A stretch of 12,500 nucleotides of DNA from Symbiodinium natans (GCA_905221605.1 CAJNDS010000409.1:57501-70000); one strand, 5' to 3'; counted from the first letter of the stretch, positions 1-6,702 are shown. The notes: generated from the letters alone by a model not told the origin. Numbers and translations: made by a program.

Positions 1-136
1 CAGTTATAAGTACAGCTTTAATTGGTTCATCAGTACCATGAACCTCCAAGTAGGGGTCGGAATGATTGCCAAAAGACTCCCTTATGGTCCCTTAATATTT
101 ATACTATACTAACCACAAAACCCTCTTTTCGTTTTC
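1..136. other. AT-richer spacer, no gene seen
   Basis: No convincing open frame is seen. The text (cctccaagtaggggtcgg, ctcccttatggtccc) resembles the degenerate spacer at 4165-4432, 9532-9813 and 10798-10985, with short runs of C or G set in AT-rich sequence. It is probably intronic or intergenic filler. Confidence 0.4.
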
Positions 137-182
137 GTAGGGCTTAAGGCCTCGGGTTCAGGGTTTAGGGTTCAGGGCTCAG

Positions 183-316
183 AGAATTTTGGGCACGGTC
201 GTTTTGGGGAGATCCCGAATACGGCGCCTTCCATCTCGTATGAGAGGACTCACCAGCTCCCTACTTGACCCAAGACTCGCAACACACGAATTGCTCTCTA
301 CCTTTATTGCGGTTGG
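183..316. other. unique spacer between a G-type and a C-type repeat tract
   Basis: This stretch has TTTAGGG-like sequence on its left (about 139-182) and CCCTAAA-like sequence on its right. In this window that order marks the inside of an intron. One frame stays open but shows no recognisable motif, so it is not called as coding. Confidence 0.4.
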
Positions 317-417
317 CCCAAACCCTAAGCACTAAACCCTAAACCCCAAACCCCAAACCCTAAACCCCAAACCCTAAACCCTAAACCCCTCAACCCCTAA
401 ACCCGAAACCCTAAACC
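317..417 (-). repeat. degenerate CCCTAAA tract upstream of a putative exon
   Basis: CCCTAAA units are mixed with CCCCAAA and CCCGAAA variants. The tract lies just before the putative acceptor at 433. Minus strand here means that the C-rich telomeric strand reads on the + strand. Confidence 0.85.
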
Positions 418-433
418 AATGTACTGGTTTCAG

Positions 434-470
434 GTCTATGGATCAACTCGGGTTTCGGGTTTTTGGCCAG
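434..470 (+). CDS. chlI: possible ChlI exon (weak)
   Basis: This island is flanked by a CCCTAAA tract on the left and a TTTAGGG tract on the right, like the firm exons. The acceptor tttcag|G and the donor ccag|GC follow the AG|G rule of the other junctions. In the frame that joins phase 0 to the 958-970 exon it reads S-M-D-Q-L-G-F-R-V-F-G-Q. An 'L(L/M)D' precedes VEREG at about this distance in ChlI proteins, but the similarity is slight and no Walker B motif is visible. The call rests on splice pattern and position more than on sequence. Confidence 0.3.
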
Positions 471-517
471 GCTCTTCTTCTGCCTAAGTCGCCATCATGC
501 CTCCTCCTTGTTTAGGG

Positions 518-694
518 GCTAGCATTTAGGGTTTAGGGTTTCGGGTTTGGGGTTTGAGGTTTACGGTTTGGGGTTTAGGGTTTCAGGTTAGGGTTTCGGT
601 TTTAGGGTTGGGGTTTAGGGTTTGGGGTTTAAGGTCTGGGGTCTAGCGTGTTAGGGTTTAGGGTTTGGGGTTTAGGGCTTGGGGCTTAGGGCTT
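518..694 (+). repeat. TTTAGGG tract after donor of intron 1
   Basis: TTTAGGG units are mixed with TTTGGGG, TTCGGG and CTTAGGG variants. The tract begins about 45 bases after the putative donor at 471. It is complementary to the CCCTAAA tract at 775-912 in the same modelled intron. Confidence 0.85.
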
Positions 695-774
695 AACTCT
701 TAACACGACCCTGCCACCTTGAGAAGTCGTAGCCTTTGTCCCGTATATATGTAGAACCAACTGCATCCTTCTCC

Positions 775-912
775 CCCTAAACCCTAAACCCTAAACCCTA
801 AACCCTAAACCCTAAACCCTAAACCCTAAACCCTAAACCCTAAACCCTAAACCCTAAACCCTAAACCCTAAACCCTAAACCCTAAACCCTAAACCCTAAA
901 CCCTAAACCCTA
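775..912 (-). repeat. perfect (CCCTAAA)n, about 19 copies
   Basis: The array is uninterrupted and homogeneous. It is bounded by a 9-bp direct repeat, CTTCTCCCC, at 768-776 and 916-924. It ends about 45 bases before the favoured acceptor at 957 and faces the TTTAGGG tract at 518-694. Confidence 0.95.
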
Positions 913-957
913 CAGCTTCTCCCCGAAAAGAAGATATGCAAGCAGCAGCGTGCTCAG

Positions 958-970
958 GTGGAGAGAGAAG
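958..970 (+). CDS. chlI: ChlI 13-nt microexon encoding V-E-R-E-(G)
   Basis: GTG GAG AGA GAA G encodes V-E-R-E and the first base of a Gly codon. VEREG is the invariant ChlI/BchI stretch just before the HPARF strand of the AAA+ core. The donor gaag|GCGTGAG joins in frame to tccaag|GTGTTCGG at 2579, restoring V-E-R-E-G-V-R-H-P-A-R-F; AAGG is shared by the two boundaries. The 3' end is well supported. The 5' end is less so: 957/958 (gctcag|G) is the only AG|G acceptor nearby, but the frame is open back to about 913, so a longer exon starting after tacag is possible. Confidence 0.65.
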
Positions 971-1008
971 GCGTGAGTCGGAGCCCTACTCATTGAAGTG
1001 GGTGCGAG

Positions 1009-1213
1009 TTCAGGGTGTGGTGTTTAGGGATTTTGGGTTTAGGGTTTAGGGATTTTGGGTTTAGGGTTAGGGTTTAGGGATTTTGGGTTTTGGGTTTAGG
1101 GTTTAGGGATTTTGGGTTTTGGGGTTTTATATATGGTTCAGGGACGACCTCGGGTTTGGGTTTTCGGGTTTGGGGGTTCCGGGTTAAGGGATTTAGGGTT
1201 AAGGGATTTCGGG
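1009..1213 (+). repeat. TTTAGGG tract with GGGATTTT higher-order variant
   Basis: Units of TTTAGGG alternate with GGGATTTTGGG, giving a longer local period at about 1023-1130. More degenerate TTCGGG and TTAAGGG units follow. It starts just after the intron 2 donor. Confidence 0.8.
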
Positions 1214-1458
1214 CCTAAGCACGAAACCCTAAACCCCAAACGCTAAACCTTAAACCCTAAATCCTAAACCTAAATCCTAGGGGTGTAGGGTTTGGGGTTG
1301 AAGGGTTCCAGAGTTGGGGCCCTTCGAAAATTGTGGTCCAGGGGCTCCGAGGCCAACGTGCTGCGGTCAAAGCCCTAGATAAACCCTAGCCCTAAACCCT
1401 AACCCCGAAACCCTAAACCCTAAAGCCCTAACCCGAAACCCAAAACCCCCGACCCGTC
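1214..1458. repeat. mixed CCCTAAA tracts with a short unique insert
   Basis: CCCTAAA-type units occupy 1214-1279 and 1372-1458. Between them lie a short TTTGGGG stretch and about 60 bases of unique sequence (1311-1371) in which no gene is seen. Confidence 0.7.
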
Positions 1459-1477
1459 AACTACTGCCCATGGTTGA

Positions 1478-1708
1478 CGTCATATATGCTGCACTGCGAT
1501 CTTGATGAGTTGTGATGACGCTTGGAGCTGGCTTTCTCAGACAACTTTGGACAAAGCGACGCGAGCAGCTTATGACCAAGACTTCCTCGGCCTGCCGGAG
1601 ATCGAGGTGAAGTTCCGATGGTTTACGATCCAACTCATCCTCGAGCAGCTCGCGAAAATGGGCTCCTTACCCTCTTGCGGTGATGTTGGGCTTGGTGCCC
1701 AACCCTAA
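1478..1708 (+). CDS. unassigned open frame inside ChlI intron 2
   Basis: The frame is open from 1478, with a first ATG at 1505, to a stop at 1706 where it runs into CCCTAAA sequence. It encodes about 68 residues from 1502, including D-Q-D-F-L-G-L-P-E-I-E-V-K-F and an amphipathic L-I-L-E-Q-L-A-K-M stretch. Its composition looks coding rather than repeat-like. No family is recognised. CCCTAAA sequence lies on both sides, so it lacks the exon signature seen elsewhere. It could be an optional exon or a decayed gene fragment. Confidence 0.35.
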   Translation, partial: RHICCTAILMSCDDAWSWLSQTTLDKATRAAYDQDFLGLPEIEVKFRWFTIQLILEQLAKMGSLPSCGDVGLGAQP

Positions 1709-1796
1709 AGCCCCAATTCCCATTTCGTGCTGCGAGCTCTAGGCGGCCTGGTGTTTTAAAGTCAGGGTTTAGGGTTTCGCCATTAGGGGAGCCCCT

Positions 1797-1901
1797 ACAC
1801 CCTAAACCCTAAACTCTAACCCTAAACTCTAAACCCTAAACCCTAAACCCTAAACCCTAAACCCTAAACCTCAAACCCTTAACCCCAAACCCTAAACCCG
1901 A
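1797..1901 (-). repeat. CCCTAAA tract
   Basis: Mostly perfect CCCTAAA with a few CCCCAAA and CTCTAAA variants. It lies immediately left of the exon-like island at 1902-1968. Confidence 0.9.
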
Positions 1902-1909
1902 AGAACAGT

Positions 1910-1968
1910 AAATGTCAATGTGACTTCTATGGGAGTGCCCGAGCCACCTCCAGCTGGGGCACAGGATC
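1910..1968 (+). CDS. orphan exon-like island
   Basis: The island has CCCTAAA repeats on the left and TTTAGGG repeats on the right, the arrangement seen at firm exons. After acceptor aacag the second frame reads N-V-N-V-T-S-M-G-V-P-E-P-P-P-A-G-A-Q-D-P, and gatcct|GTCTAGG could be the donor. It lies between ChlI exons that already join perfectly, so it is not needed for ChlI. It may be an optional exon or a remnant. Confidence 0.35.
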
Positions 1969-1971
1969 CTG

Positions 1972-2235
1972 TCTAGGGTTTAGGGTTTAGGGTTTAGGGT
2001 TTAGGGTTTAGGGTTTAGGGTTTAGGGTTTAGGGTTTAGGGTTTAGGGTTTAGGGTTACATTCAGAGCAAAGCCCCCAAACCTTAAGGTGTCCAGGGTCT
2101 TGGGCTTAGGGTTTGGGTTTAGGGCTTAGGATTTAGGGTTTGGGTTTAGGGTTTAGGGTTTCGGGTTTAGAGTTTAGGGTTTAGGGTTCAGGGTTTAGGG
2201 TTCAGGGTTTAGGGTTCAGGGTTTAGGGTTGGTGT
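1972..2235 (+). repeat. TTTAGGG tracts
   Basis: A perfect TTTAGGG array runs to 2057. About 40 unique bases follow, then a more variable tract (2098-2235) with TTCAGGG and TTTGGG units. Confidence 0.9.
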
Positions 2236-2262
2236 TTTATCCCTAAACTCGAAACCCTAACC

Positions 2263-2377
2263 TTTAGATTGTAGCCGCCCTTGAAGTGCAGATCTTTACA
2301 CCCCAAGGGGCAGGCATGTGAGGGATGGGGCTTCAGGGTTTAGAGCAGCAAAACCATCCGAAAACCTACCCCCAAAA
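2263..2377. other. spacer within intron 2
   Basis: Unique sequence with a brief TTCAGGGTTTAG interruption near 2330. No motif or protein-like frame was found. Confidence 0.3.
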
Positions 2378-2566
2378 CCCCAAACTAGAAAACCCTAAAC
2401 CCCAAAGCCCCAAAGCCCCGAACCCCCCAAACCCTAAACCCTAAACCCTAAACCCTAAACCCTAAACCCTAAACCCTAAACCCTAAACCCTAGACCCCAA
2501 ACCCCAAGCCCCAAGCCCCAAGCCCGAAAGCCCGAAACCCCAAAACCCCAAGCCCTAAACCCTAGC
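2378..2566 (-). repeat. CCCTAAA/CCCCAAA tract before the ChlI HPARF exon
   Basis: A perfect core at about 2428-2490 is flanked by CCCCAAA, CCCCAAG and CCCGAAA variants. It ends 12 bases before the acceptor at 2578. Confidence 0.9.
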
Positions 2567-2578
2567 AGCCGCTCCAAG

Positions 2579-2642
2579 GTGTTCGGCACCCAGCGCGATT
2601 CGTTCTCGTGGGTACCTCTCATCCAGATGAGGGAGATCTGAG
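2579..2642 (+). CDS. chlI: ChlI exon: HPARF and sensor-1 loop
   Basis: The frame (phase 1 in, phase 2 out) reads V-R-H-P-A-R-F-V-L-V-G-T-S-H-P-D-E-G-D-L-R. It matches the ChlI/BchI block HPARF(I/V)L(I/V)GSGNPEEGELR, a core strand and sensor-1 region of the AAA+ ATPase. Joining to 3435 restores D-E-G-D-L-R-P-Q-L-L-D-R-F-G. Oddity: where the family has Gly-Asn-Pro, this exon has Ser-His-Pro, so the sensor-1 Asn is replaced. The donor is gag|GCTGAGC (GC-AG), with GAGGC repeated at the acceptor. Confidence 0.88.
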
Positions 2643-2697
2643 GCTGAGCTGTAGGGTCCAGCAGTTCTAAAGCTTCAACCTAAACCTTAAAGATGGT

Positions 2698-2805
2698 TGG
2701 TTTAGGGTTTAGGGTTTAGGGTTTAGGGTTTAGGGTTTAGGGTTTAGGGTTTAGGGCTTAGGGCTTAGGGCTTAGGGCTTAGGGCTTAGGGCTGAGGGTT
2801 TAGGG
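2698..2805 (+). repeat. TTTAGGG tract changing to CTTAGGG
   Basis: Perfect TTTAGGG units are followed by a block of about six CTTAGGG units, then one degenerate unit. The block of identical variants suggests local expansion. Confidence 0.9.
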
Positions 2806-3305
2806 TAGCTCGGACTCTGGCCCGCGGAGGTTCTTTTTGATCCAAACTCTTGAAAGGGTTTAGGATTCAGGGATTTTGGGTTAAGGTTGGCCTGGGTCCT
2901 ATGAGCAGACACCCGCCGGTTGATGGCTTCCAGCAGTTCGGGGCAAGGCCCCGCTTAGGGTTTAGGGTTTCGGGTTTCGGGGACCTACGTAAGTCCTGAA
3001 TCCAATTGGGGCCACCGACCCGAAGCCCAAAACCCTAAACCCTCAACTTAAACCTTAAAAATGAGACACGTTGCTTACACCCTTGGGTTTCTTCACCAAA
3101 CACGGGCAGTGTTGAGGGATTAGAGTCTCGTGCTTTTGGGTGTAGGGGGTAGGGTTTGGTAAGATTCCCTTGTTCGTAGGTCACTGAGGGCCACCCCCAG
3201 CTACTTGGGGGAACCACCTTCAGAAGATCGAAGCCTAAGCCCAAAATAATCCTTAAATAATCCCTGCATCCCCTAGGCCCTACGAGCCGCACCCCCGCAC
3301 GCCAC

Positions 3306-3419
3306 AGCCTAAACCCTAAGCCAAAACCCTAAACCCAAAACCCAAAACCCAAAACCCTAAACCCTAAACCCTAAACCCTACACACTAAACCCTAAACCCC
3401 AAACCCTAATCTCTAAACC
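3306..3419 (-). repeat. CCCTAAA tract before the LLDRFG exon
   Basis: CCCTAAA with CCCAAAA variants. It ends 15 bases before the acceptor ttggag|G. Confidence 0.9.
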
Positions 3420-3434
3420 TCCTGTGCGTTGGAG

Positions 3435-3507
3435 GCCTCAGCTCCTCGACCGCTTCGGCCTCACCTGCTCCATACGCACGGCTTTGGGCGCCGAATGGCG
3501 GAAGGAG
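3435..3507 (+). CDS. chlI: ChlI exon: P-Q-L-L-D-R-F-G
   Basis: The 73-nt exon encodes P-Q-L-L-D-R-F-G-L-T-C-S-I-R-T followed by A-E-W-R-K-E. The LLDRFG block is diagnostic for ChlI/BchI; its adjacent Asp and Arg (D207/R208 in Rhodobacter BchI numbering, as I recall it) are the subunit-interface and arginine-finger pair, and both are kept. SIRT followed by an Arg-containing helix matches the family. Acceptor ggag|GCCT and donor ggag|GCTCC both follow AG|G; the outgoing join gives K-E-V-L-T-R in frame with no gap against the family. Confidence 0.92.
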
Positions 3508-3512
3508 GCTCC

Positions 3513-3585
3513 AGGGTTTAGGGAGAGTTTAGGGTTTTGGGTTTAGGGAGAGTTTAGGGTTTAGGGTTTAGGGTTTCGGGCAGTC
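3513..3585 (+). repeat. TTTAGGG tract
   Basis: TTTAGGG with GGGAGAG interruptions, starting about five bases after the intron 4 donor. Confidence 0.85.
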
Positions 3586-3814
3586 TCAGAATTTGGGGCT
3601 TAGTGGTTGAGGTTTTGGTTTGTTTTTTAAATTCGGGATTGGGGGCTTTGAAAAAATGTTGCTTGTTCCTGTTTTCTATTGCTCGTTTTGTTTTTTGTGA
3701 TGGGTTTGAGGGTCTAGGGTTTTGGGTTTTAGGGTTAGAGGCAGTGGCAGCTCCACGTCATGTGCCTTGGAGTCCCGTGTTTCCCAAAACCTTTAAGCTC
3801 TACTAAAATCCTAA

Positions 3815-3965
3815 GCCCTACACCCCTAAACCCTAAACCCTAAACCCAAAACCCAAAACCCAAAACCCCAAACCCTAAACCCTAAACCCTAAACCCTAAA
3901 CCTGTAAACCCTAAACCCTAGACCCTAAACCCTAAACCCTAACCTGTAAACCCTAAACCCCCAAA
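3815..3965 (-). repeat. CCCTAAA tract
   Basis: CCCTAAA with CCCAAAA and CCTGTAAA variants. It lies 35 bases before the acceptor at 4000. Confidence 0.9.
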
Positions 3966-4000
3966 ATCATAAGCCCTAAGCCGATTGGCACCCTGCGCAG

Positions 4001-4066
4001 GTGCTGACCAGGGCATTCGAGTGGTCCCAGAACCCAGAGAAGATTGAAGCTCTCTGGGCTCCCCAG
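4001..4066 (+). CDS. chlI: ChlI exon: helix after the arginine-finger strand
   Basis: The exon encodes V-L-T-R-A-F-E-W-S-Q-N-P-E-K-I-E-A-L-W-A-P-Q. It aligns without gaps to the ChlI/BchI segment with an acidic Arg-rich helix, then (N/D)P, then an E-x-W-x-P motif as in bacterial BchI. Acceptor gcgcag|GTGCTG. The favoured donor is cccag|GACACAC (GA), a donor type known in dinoflagellates. The donor lies inside the first copy of a 13-bp duplication (4065-4077 and 4148-4160). Confidence 0.88.
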
Positions 4067-4077
4067 GACACACAAAG

Positions 4078-4147
4078 GGGTTTAGGGTTTAGGGTTTAGG
4101 GTTCAGGGTTTAGGGTTTAGGGTTTAGGGGTTGAGGGTTTTGTGGTG
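4078..4147 (+). mobile_element. 70-bp TTTAGGG insert with 13-bp flanking duplication
   Basis: AGGACACACAAAG occurs at 4065-4077 and exactly again at 4148-4160, directly bounding a TTTAGGG tract with a short non-repeat tail (ttttgtggtg). This looks like an insertion with target-site duplication. Both copies carry AG|GA, so the insert plus one copy could itself be spliced as an 83-nt GA-AG intron. Confidence 0.55.
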
Positions 4148-4164
4148 AGGACACACAAAGACAT

Positions 4165-4432
4165 TCTGGGAATTCGGTACCCCGGGCGTTTTACGACAGC
4201 AGGGGACTCCGAACAGAGTGCCCCAAATAGTAGGACTCCCTGATGAGAAGGACCCCATGAATTTCGGAAGCCTCCAGGTTTAAAGAAGCCCCTCAACAGT
4301 AGTAGGATTATAAGGGCCCCAATGAGGTACCCTTAATTTCGGAAAGCCCCAGTCCCCTAATGGTTTTGAAAGTCTGTGGGCCTTAGGTAGGAAGTCTCCC
4401 CTTCGATTGGGTCTGGTGACCTCTTAAAAGGC
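4165..4432. repeat. spacer family member A
   Basis: AT-richer sequence with 'aaatagtagga', 'aaggacccca' and 'gaggtaccctta' phrases. About 32 bases from 4320 match 10870 onward at roughly 75 percent, in the same order as the neighbouring phrases. No coding frame is seen. Confidence 0.5.
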
Positions 4433-4433
4433 C

Positions 4434-4705
4434 CAAACCCTAAACCCAAAACCCAAAACCCTAAACTCTAAACCCCTTTAGGGTCTTCAGGGAATGCATT
4501 TTTGGGGAGTTTGGGGGCACTTTCTTGCGGGCCCTTCCCCTACCCCCGAGATTCGGAAGGGTTGCGATTTTGGGTTGGCCAAACCCTAAGCCCTAAGCCT
4601 AAACCGTAGAACTTCACACCCCAGATCTTCCCGTTATCAATCATTGGGTCTCAGAAACATGATCATCTTGAGGGAAGCCCGAATGATCAAACCCCAAGCC
4701 GCGGC
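4434..4705. other. mixed short CCCTAAA tracts and spacer
   Basis: Short CCCTAAA-type stretches (4434-4475, 4577-4607, 4686-4705) are separated by unique sequence. No gene is seen. Confidence 0.4.
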
Positions 4706-5058
4706 AACCCGAAACCCTAAACCCTAAATCCTAAACCCTAAACCCCAAACCCTAAACCCCAAACCCCAAACCCAAAACCCAAAACCCCTACCCCTAAACC
4801 CCTAAACCCCTAAACCCCTAAACCCCTAAACCCCTAAACCCCTAAACCCCTAAACCCCTAAACCCCTAAACCCCTAAACCCCTAAACCCCTAAACCCCTA
4901 AACCCCTAGACCCCTAAACCCTAAACCCTAAACCCTAAACCCTAAACCCTAAACCCTAAACCCTAAACCCTAAAAACTAAACCCTAAACCCTAAACCCTA
5001 AACCCTAAACCCTAAACCCTAAACCCTAAACCCTAAACCCTAAACCCTAAACCCTAAA
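4706..5058 (-). repeat. long CCCTAAA block with CCCCTAAA octamer array
   Basis: This is the longest tract in the window. A homogeneous octamer CCCCTAAA array (about 4786-4918, some 16 units) is followed by a perfect heptamer array interrupted once near 4975. It lies before the acceptor at 5113 (or 5146). Confidence 0.95.
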
Positions 5059-5113
5059 CTGAGTGAGCCCGGGGCCGTCGAGCAGGGCGAACGCACCGAA
5101 GCTGGCAGGCGAG

Positions 5114-5172
5114 GTAGCTCCGGAGCCAGAAGCCCTCTGGCTCCAGTCCCGCAGGCAGCTGCGGGCTGCGCG
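5114..5172 (+). CDS. chlI: ChlI exon: Q-L-R-A-A-R helix
   Basis: The frame reads V-A-P-E-P-E-A-L-W-L-Q-S-R-R-Q-L-R-A-A-R, the last Arg codon being completed by the next exon. The end fits the ChlI/BchI helix that finishes in (E/A)AR before the lid domain. Two acceptors give the same frame: gcgag|GTAGC (5114), which obeys AG|G, or ctccag|TCCC (5147), which gives a length closer to known ChlI. The donor cg|GTAGAA is GT and joins in frame to 6703. Start uncertain; about three residues are absent relative to the family. Confidence 0.65.
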
Positions 5173-5344
5173 GTAGAATGAGATACCCCAAACCTTCGGG
5201 CAAAACACAAGCCTCTCCCAGAGGAGCCTCGCCTCCGGCCGTCGTCGCGTTTCCTGGACCAGAGGCTCCCAGACCCGGTTCAGGCGGGCGGCCCATCAGT
5301 TTTCCTCAATTCCGGCTCGGAGGCGCTGTCTGGGCCTCTGGCTG

Positions 5345-5520
5345 GGAGCCATGCCTGGAAGGCCCCTGCCTGGGAGGCCCCTGCCCTGCTGGGACCCCAA
5401 GCCTGCCTTTCAGGCAGGCCTTGGCCCCTGCCTGCCTGGCCCCTGGAGGCCCTGCCTGGGAGGCCCTGTCTGGCCCTGCCTGGACACCCTGGTCTGGCCC
5501 TGCTTGGGAGGTTTGTGCAT
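5345..5520. repeat. short-period CCTGCCTGGGAGGCC-like repeat
   Basis: Degenerate tandem units of about 12-15 bases built on CCTGCCTGG and GGAGGCC. They are Gly/Pro/Trp-rich in any frame and are not considered coding. Confidence 0.75.
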
Positions 5521-5559
5521 GGGAGTTGCCTTGAAACCCCTTGTCCTGAAAAGCCTTGG

Positions 5560-6200
5560 CTTGAGGCCCCTTGCAAGGATCCAGATCCCCAACCAGGACG
5601 CAGCATCCAAGGGCGAAGGCGGCAGCCAGCCCCAAGCCCAAACCTTCGACCTTTTGCACTTTGACCCTGCCCTCCTGATGACCGTTTGCCTTGAAAAACC
5701 CCTCCTCCTCCTAAGCAAGCCTTGGCTCTTGCAAGGATCCAGATCCCCAACCAGGACGCAGCATCCAAGGGCGAAGGCGGCAGCCAGCCCCAAGCCCAAA
5801 CCTTCGACCTTTTGCACTTTGGCCCTGCCCTCCTGATGACCCTGGCCCCTGCCTGGCCCACGTTTGCCTTGAAAAACCCCTCCTCCTCAAAAGCAAGCCT
5901 TGGCTCTTGCAAGGATCCAGATCCCCAACCAGGACGCAGCATCCAAGGGCGAAGGCGGCAGCCAGCCCCAAGCCCAAACCTTCGGGCTTTTGCACTTTCA
6001 GAAAGAATTACTGGAAAACTGTGAGTTTCTGCCTAGGAGGCCCCCGCCTTGCGTGAACCCGCCTGAAAAGCAGGCCTTGGGTTGAGGCCCCTTGCTGGGA
6101 AGCCCTTTCAAGCAAGGGATCCAGATCCCCAACCAGGACGCAGTATCACCAAACACAAAGGCGGCAGCCAGCCCCAAGCCCAAACCTTTGGGCTTTTGGC
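5560..6200. repeat. tandem GC-rich repeat, four units of about 160-205 bp
   Basis: Units begin with gcaaggatccagatcccc at about 5573, 5731, 5909 and (variant) 6112. Each continues through ccaaccaggacgcag, gcgaaggcggcagccagccc and caagcccaaacctt. Spacing is about 158, 178 and 204 bases. The 5731 and 5909 units are near-identical over more than 100 bases, showing recent duplication. Confidence 0.9.
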
Positions 6201-6239
6201 ACTTTTAGAAAAACTCACAAGACTACCACGCCTACAACC

Positions 6240-6490
6240 AGGCCTTCCAGATGCAGCTTGCAGCAACCGCCCATCCCAACCGAAAGCGGCAGCCAACCCA
6301 ACCCTCTGACTTTTTGGCCCTCCAAGACGAAAATAACAAAAGATGCAGCATCAGCATGGCAAAAGCCCAAACCTCTGATTTCACGCCCTTCCAAGCAAGT
6401 TTTCCAAATCCCCGCCCAGCACGCAGCATCGCCGAGGGCGAAGGCGGCAGCCAGCCCCAAGCCCAAACCTCTGACTTTTGGCTCCCCCAG
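6240..6490. repeat. diverged units of the same GC-rich family
   Basis: Two weaker copies: about 6250-6315 (gcggcagccaacccaacc) and 6398-6482 (gcgaaggcggcagccagccc then ccaagcccaaacctctgac). They are older copies of the array to the left. Confidence 0.75.
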
Positions 6491-6631
6491 CAGCCCTCGA
6501 CTGATAGACGTCTCCCTTGCAATGCCTAAGGGCTGCGACCTTCAGGGTAGTTGATCTGCGTCGATGCCGAGCTTCTAAACCCAACCAATAGACAAGAGAA
6601 AAATGACAACAGCACGATCAGAGTTCAAAAG

Positions 6632-6692
6632 AACCCTAAACAAACCCTAAACTCTAAACCCTAAACCGTAAACCCTAAACCCCAAACCCTCC
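6632..6692 (-). repeat. CCCTAAA tract before the KISKVCS exon
   Basis: Imperfect CCCTAAA followed by a pyrimidine run ccctcccccc and the acceptor cag at 6702. Confidence 0.85.
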
Positions 6693-6702
6693 CTCCCCCC
6701 AG

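Larger units (their letters stand above)
971..2578 (+). other. chlI: ChlI intron 2 (GC-AG, 1608 nt)
   Basis: The ends are GCGTGAG and TCCAAG. TTTAGGG-type tracts begin within about 40 bases of the donor and CCCTAAA-type tracts occupy the last 200 bases. Unlike the other introns it holds several extra alternating tracts and two exon-like islands (1478-1708 and 1902-1968), so it may be a composite or contain alternatively used exons. Confidence 0.6.
2643..3434 (+). other. chlI: ChlI intron 3 (GC-AG, 792 nt)
   Basis: TTTAGGG-type repeats lie at 2698-2805 and CCCTAAA repeats at 3306-3419, so the two ends are complementary. The interior (2806-3305) is mostly unique with small tracts near 2955-2980 and 3027-3056. 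A minus-strand frame at 3035-3292 has no recognisable features. Confidence 0.75.
3508..4000 (+). other. chlI: ChlI intron 4 (GC-AG, 493 nt)
   Basis: The donor is followed almost at once by TTTAGGG sequence (3513-3585), and CCCTAAA repeats fill about 3815-3965 before the acceptor. A plus-strand open frame at 3603-3806 inside it is T-rich and hydrophobic by composition and is not taken as a gene. Confidence 0.8.
4067..5113 (+). other. chlI: ChlI intron 5 (GA-AG, about 1.05 kb)
   Basis: TTTAGGG repeats (4078-4140) follow the donor and a long CCCTAAA block (4706-5058) precedes the acceptor. If the exon instead starts at 5147, the intron ends at 5146. The interior holds the AT-richer spacer family. 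Confidence 0.55.
5173..6702 (+). other. chlI: ChlI intron 6 (GT-AG, 1530 nt) without 5' TTTAGGG
   Basis: This intron lacks a TTTAGGG tract at its donor. It is filled by GC-rich repeats (5345-6530), with CCCTAAA only near the acceptor (6632-6692). The many overlapping open frames on both strands here are products of the GC-rich repeats. Confidence 0.65.

Noticed and set aside
434-470. Walker B (LYVDE) read from L-W-I-N-S in another frame
   Set aside because: The key acidic residues are absent and that frame does not join to the VEREG exon; chance resemblance.
1910-1968. Match to the ChlI LPLGATEDRV segment
   Set aside because: P-P-A-G-A-Q-D-P looks faintly similar, but this segment precedes VEREG in ChlI and the island lies after the VEREG exon, so the order is wrong.
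3035-3292. Minus-strand frame of 85 codons
   Set aside because: No motif or exon-type flanks, and it lies inside ChlI intron 3.
3603-3806. Hydrophobic plus-strand frame of 67 codons
   Set aside because: T-rich composition gives Phe/Leu/Val by default. It is inside ChlI intron 4 and partly made of TTTAGGG-like sequence.
5054-6584. Many long open frames on both strands
   Set aside because: They arise from GC-rich tandem repeats without stops; the frames mirror each other in overlapping positions and lie inside intron 6.
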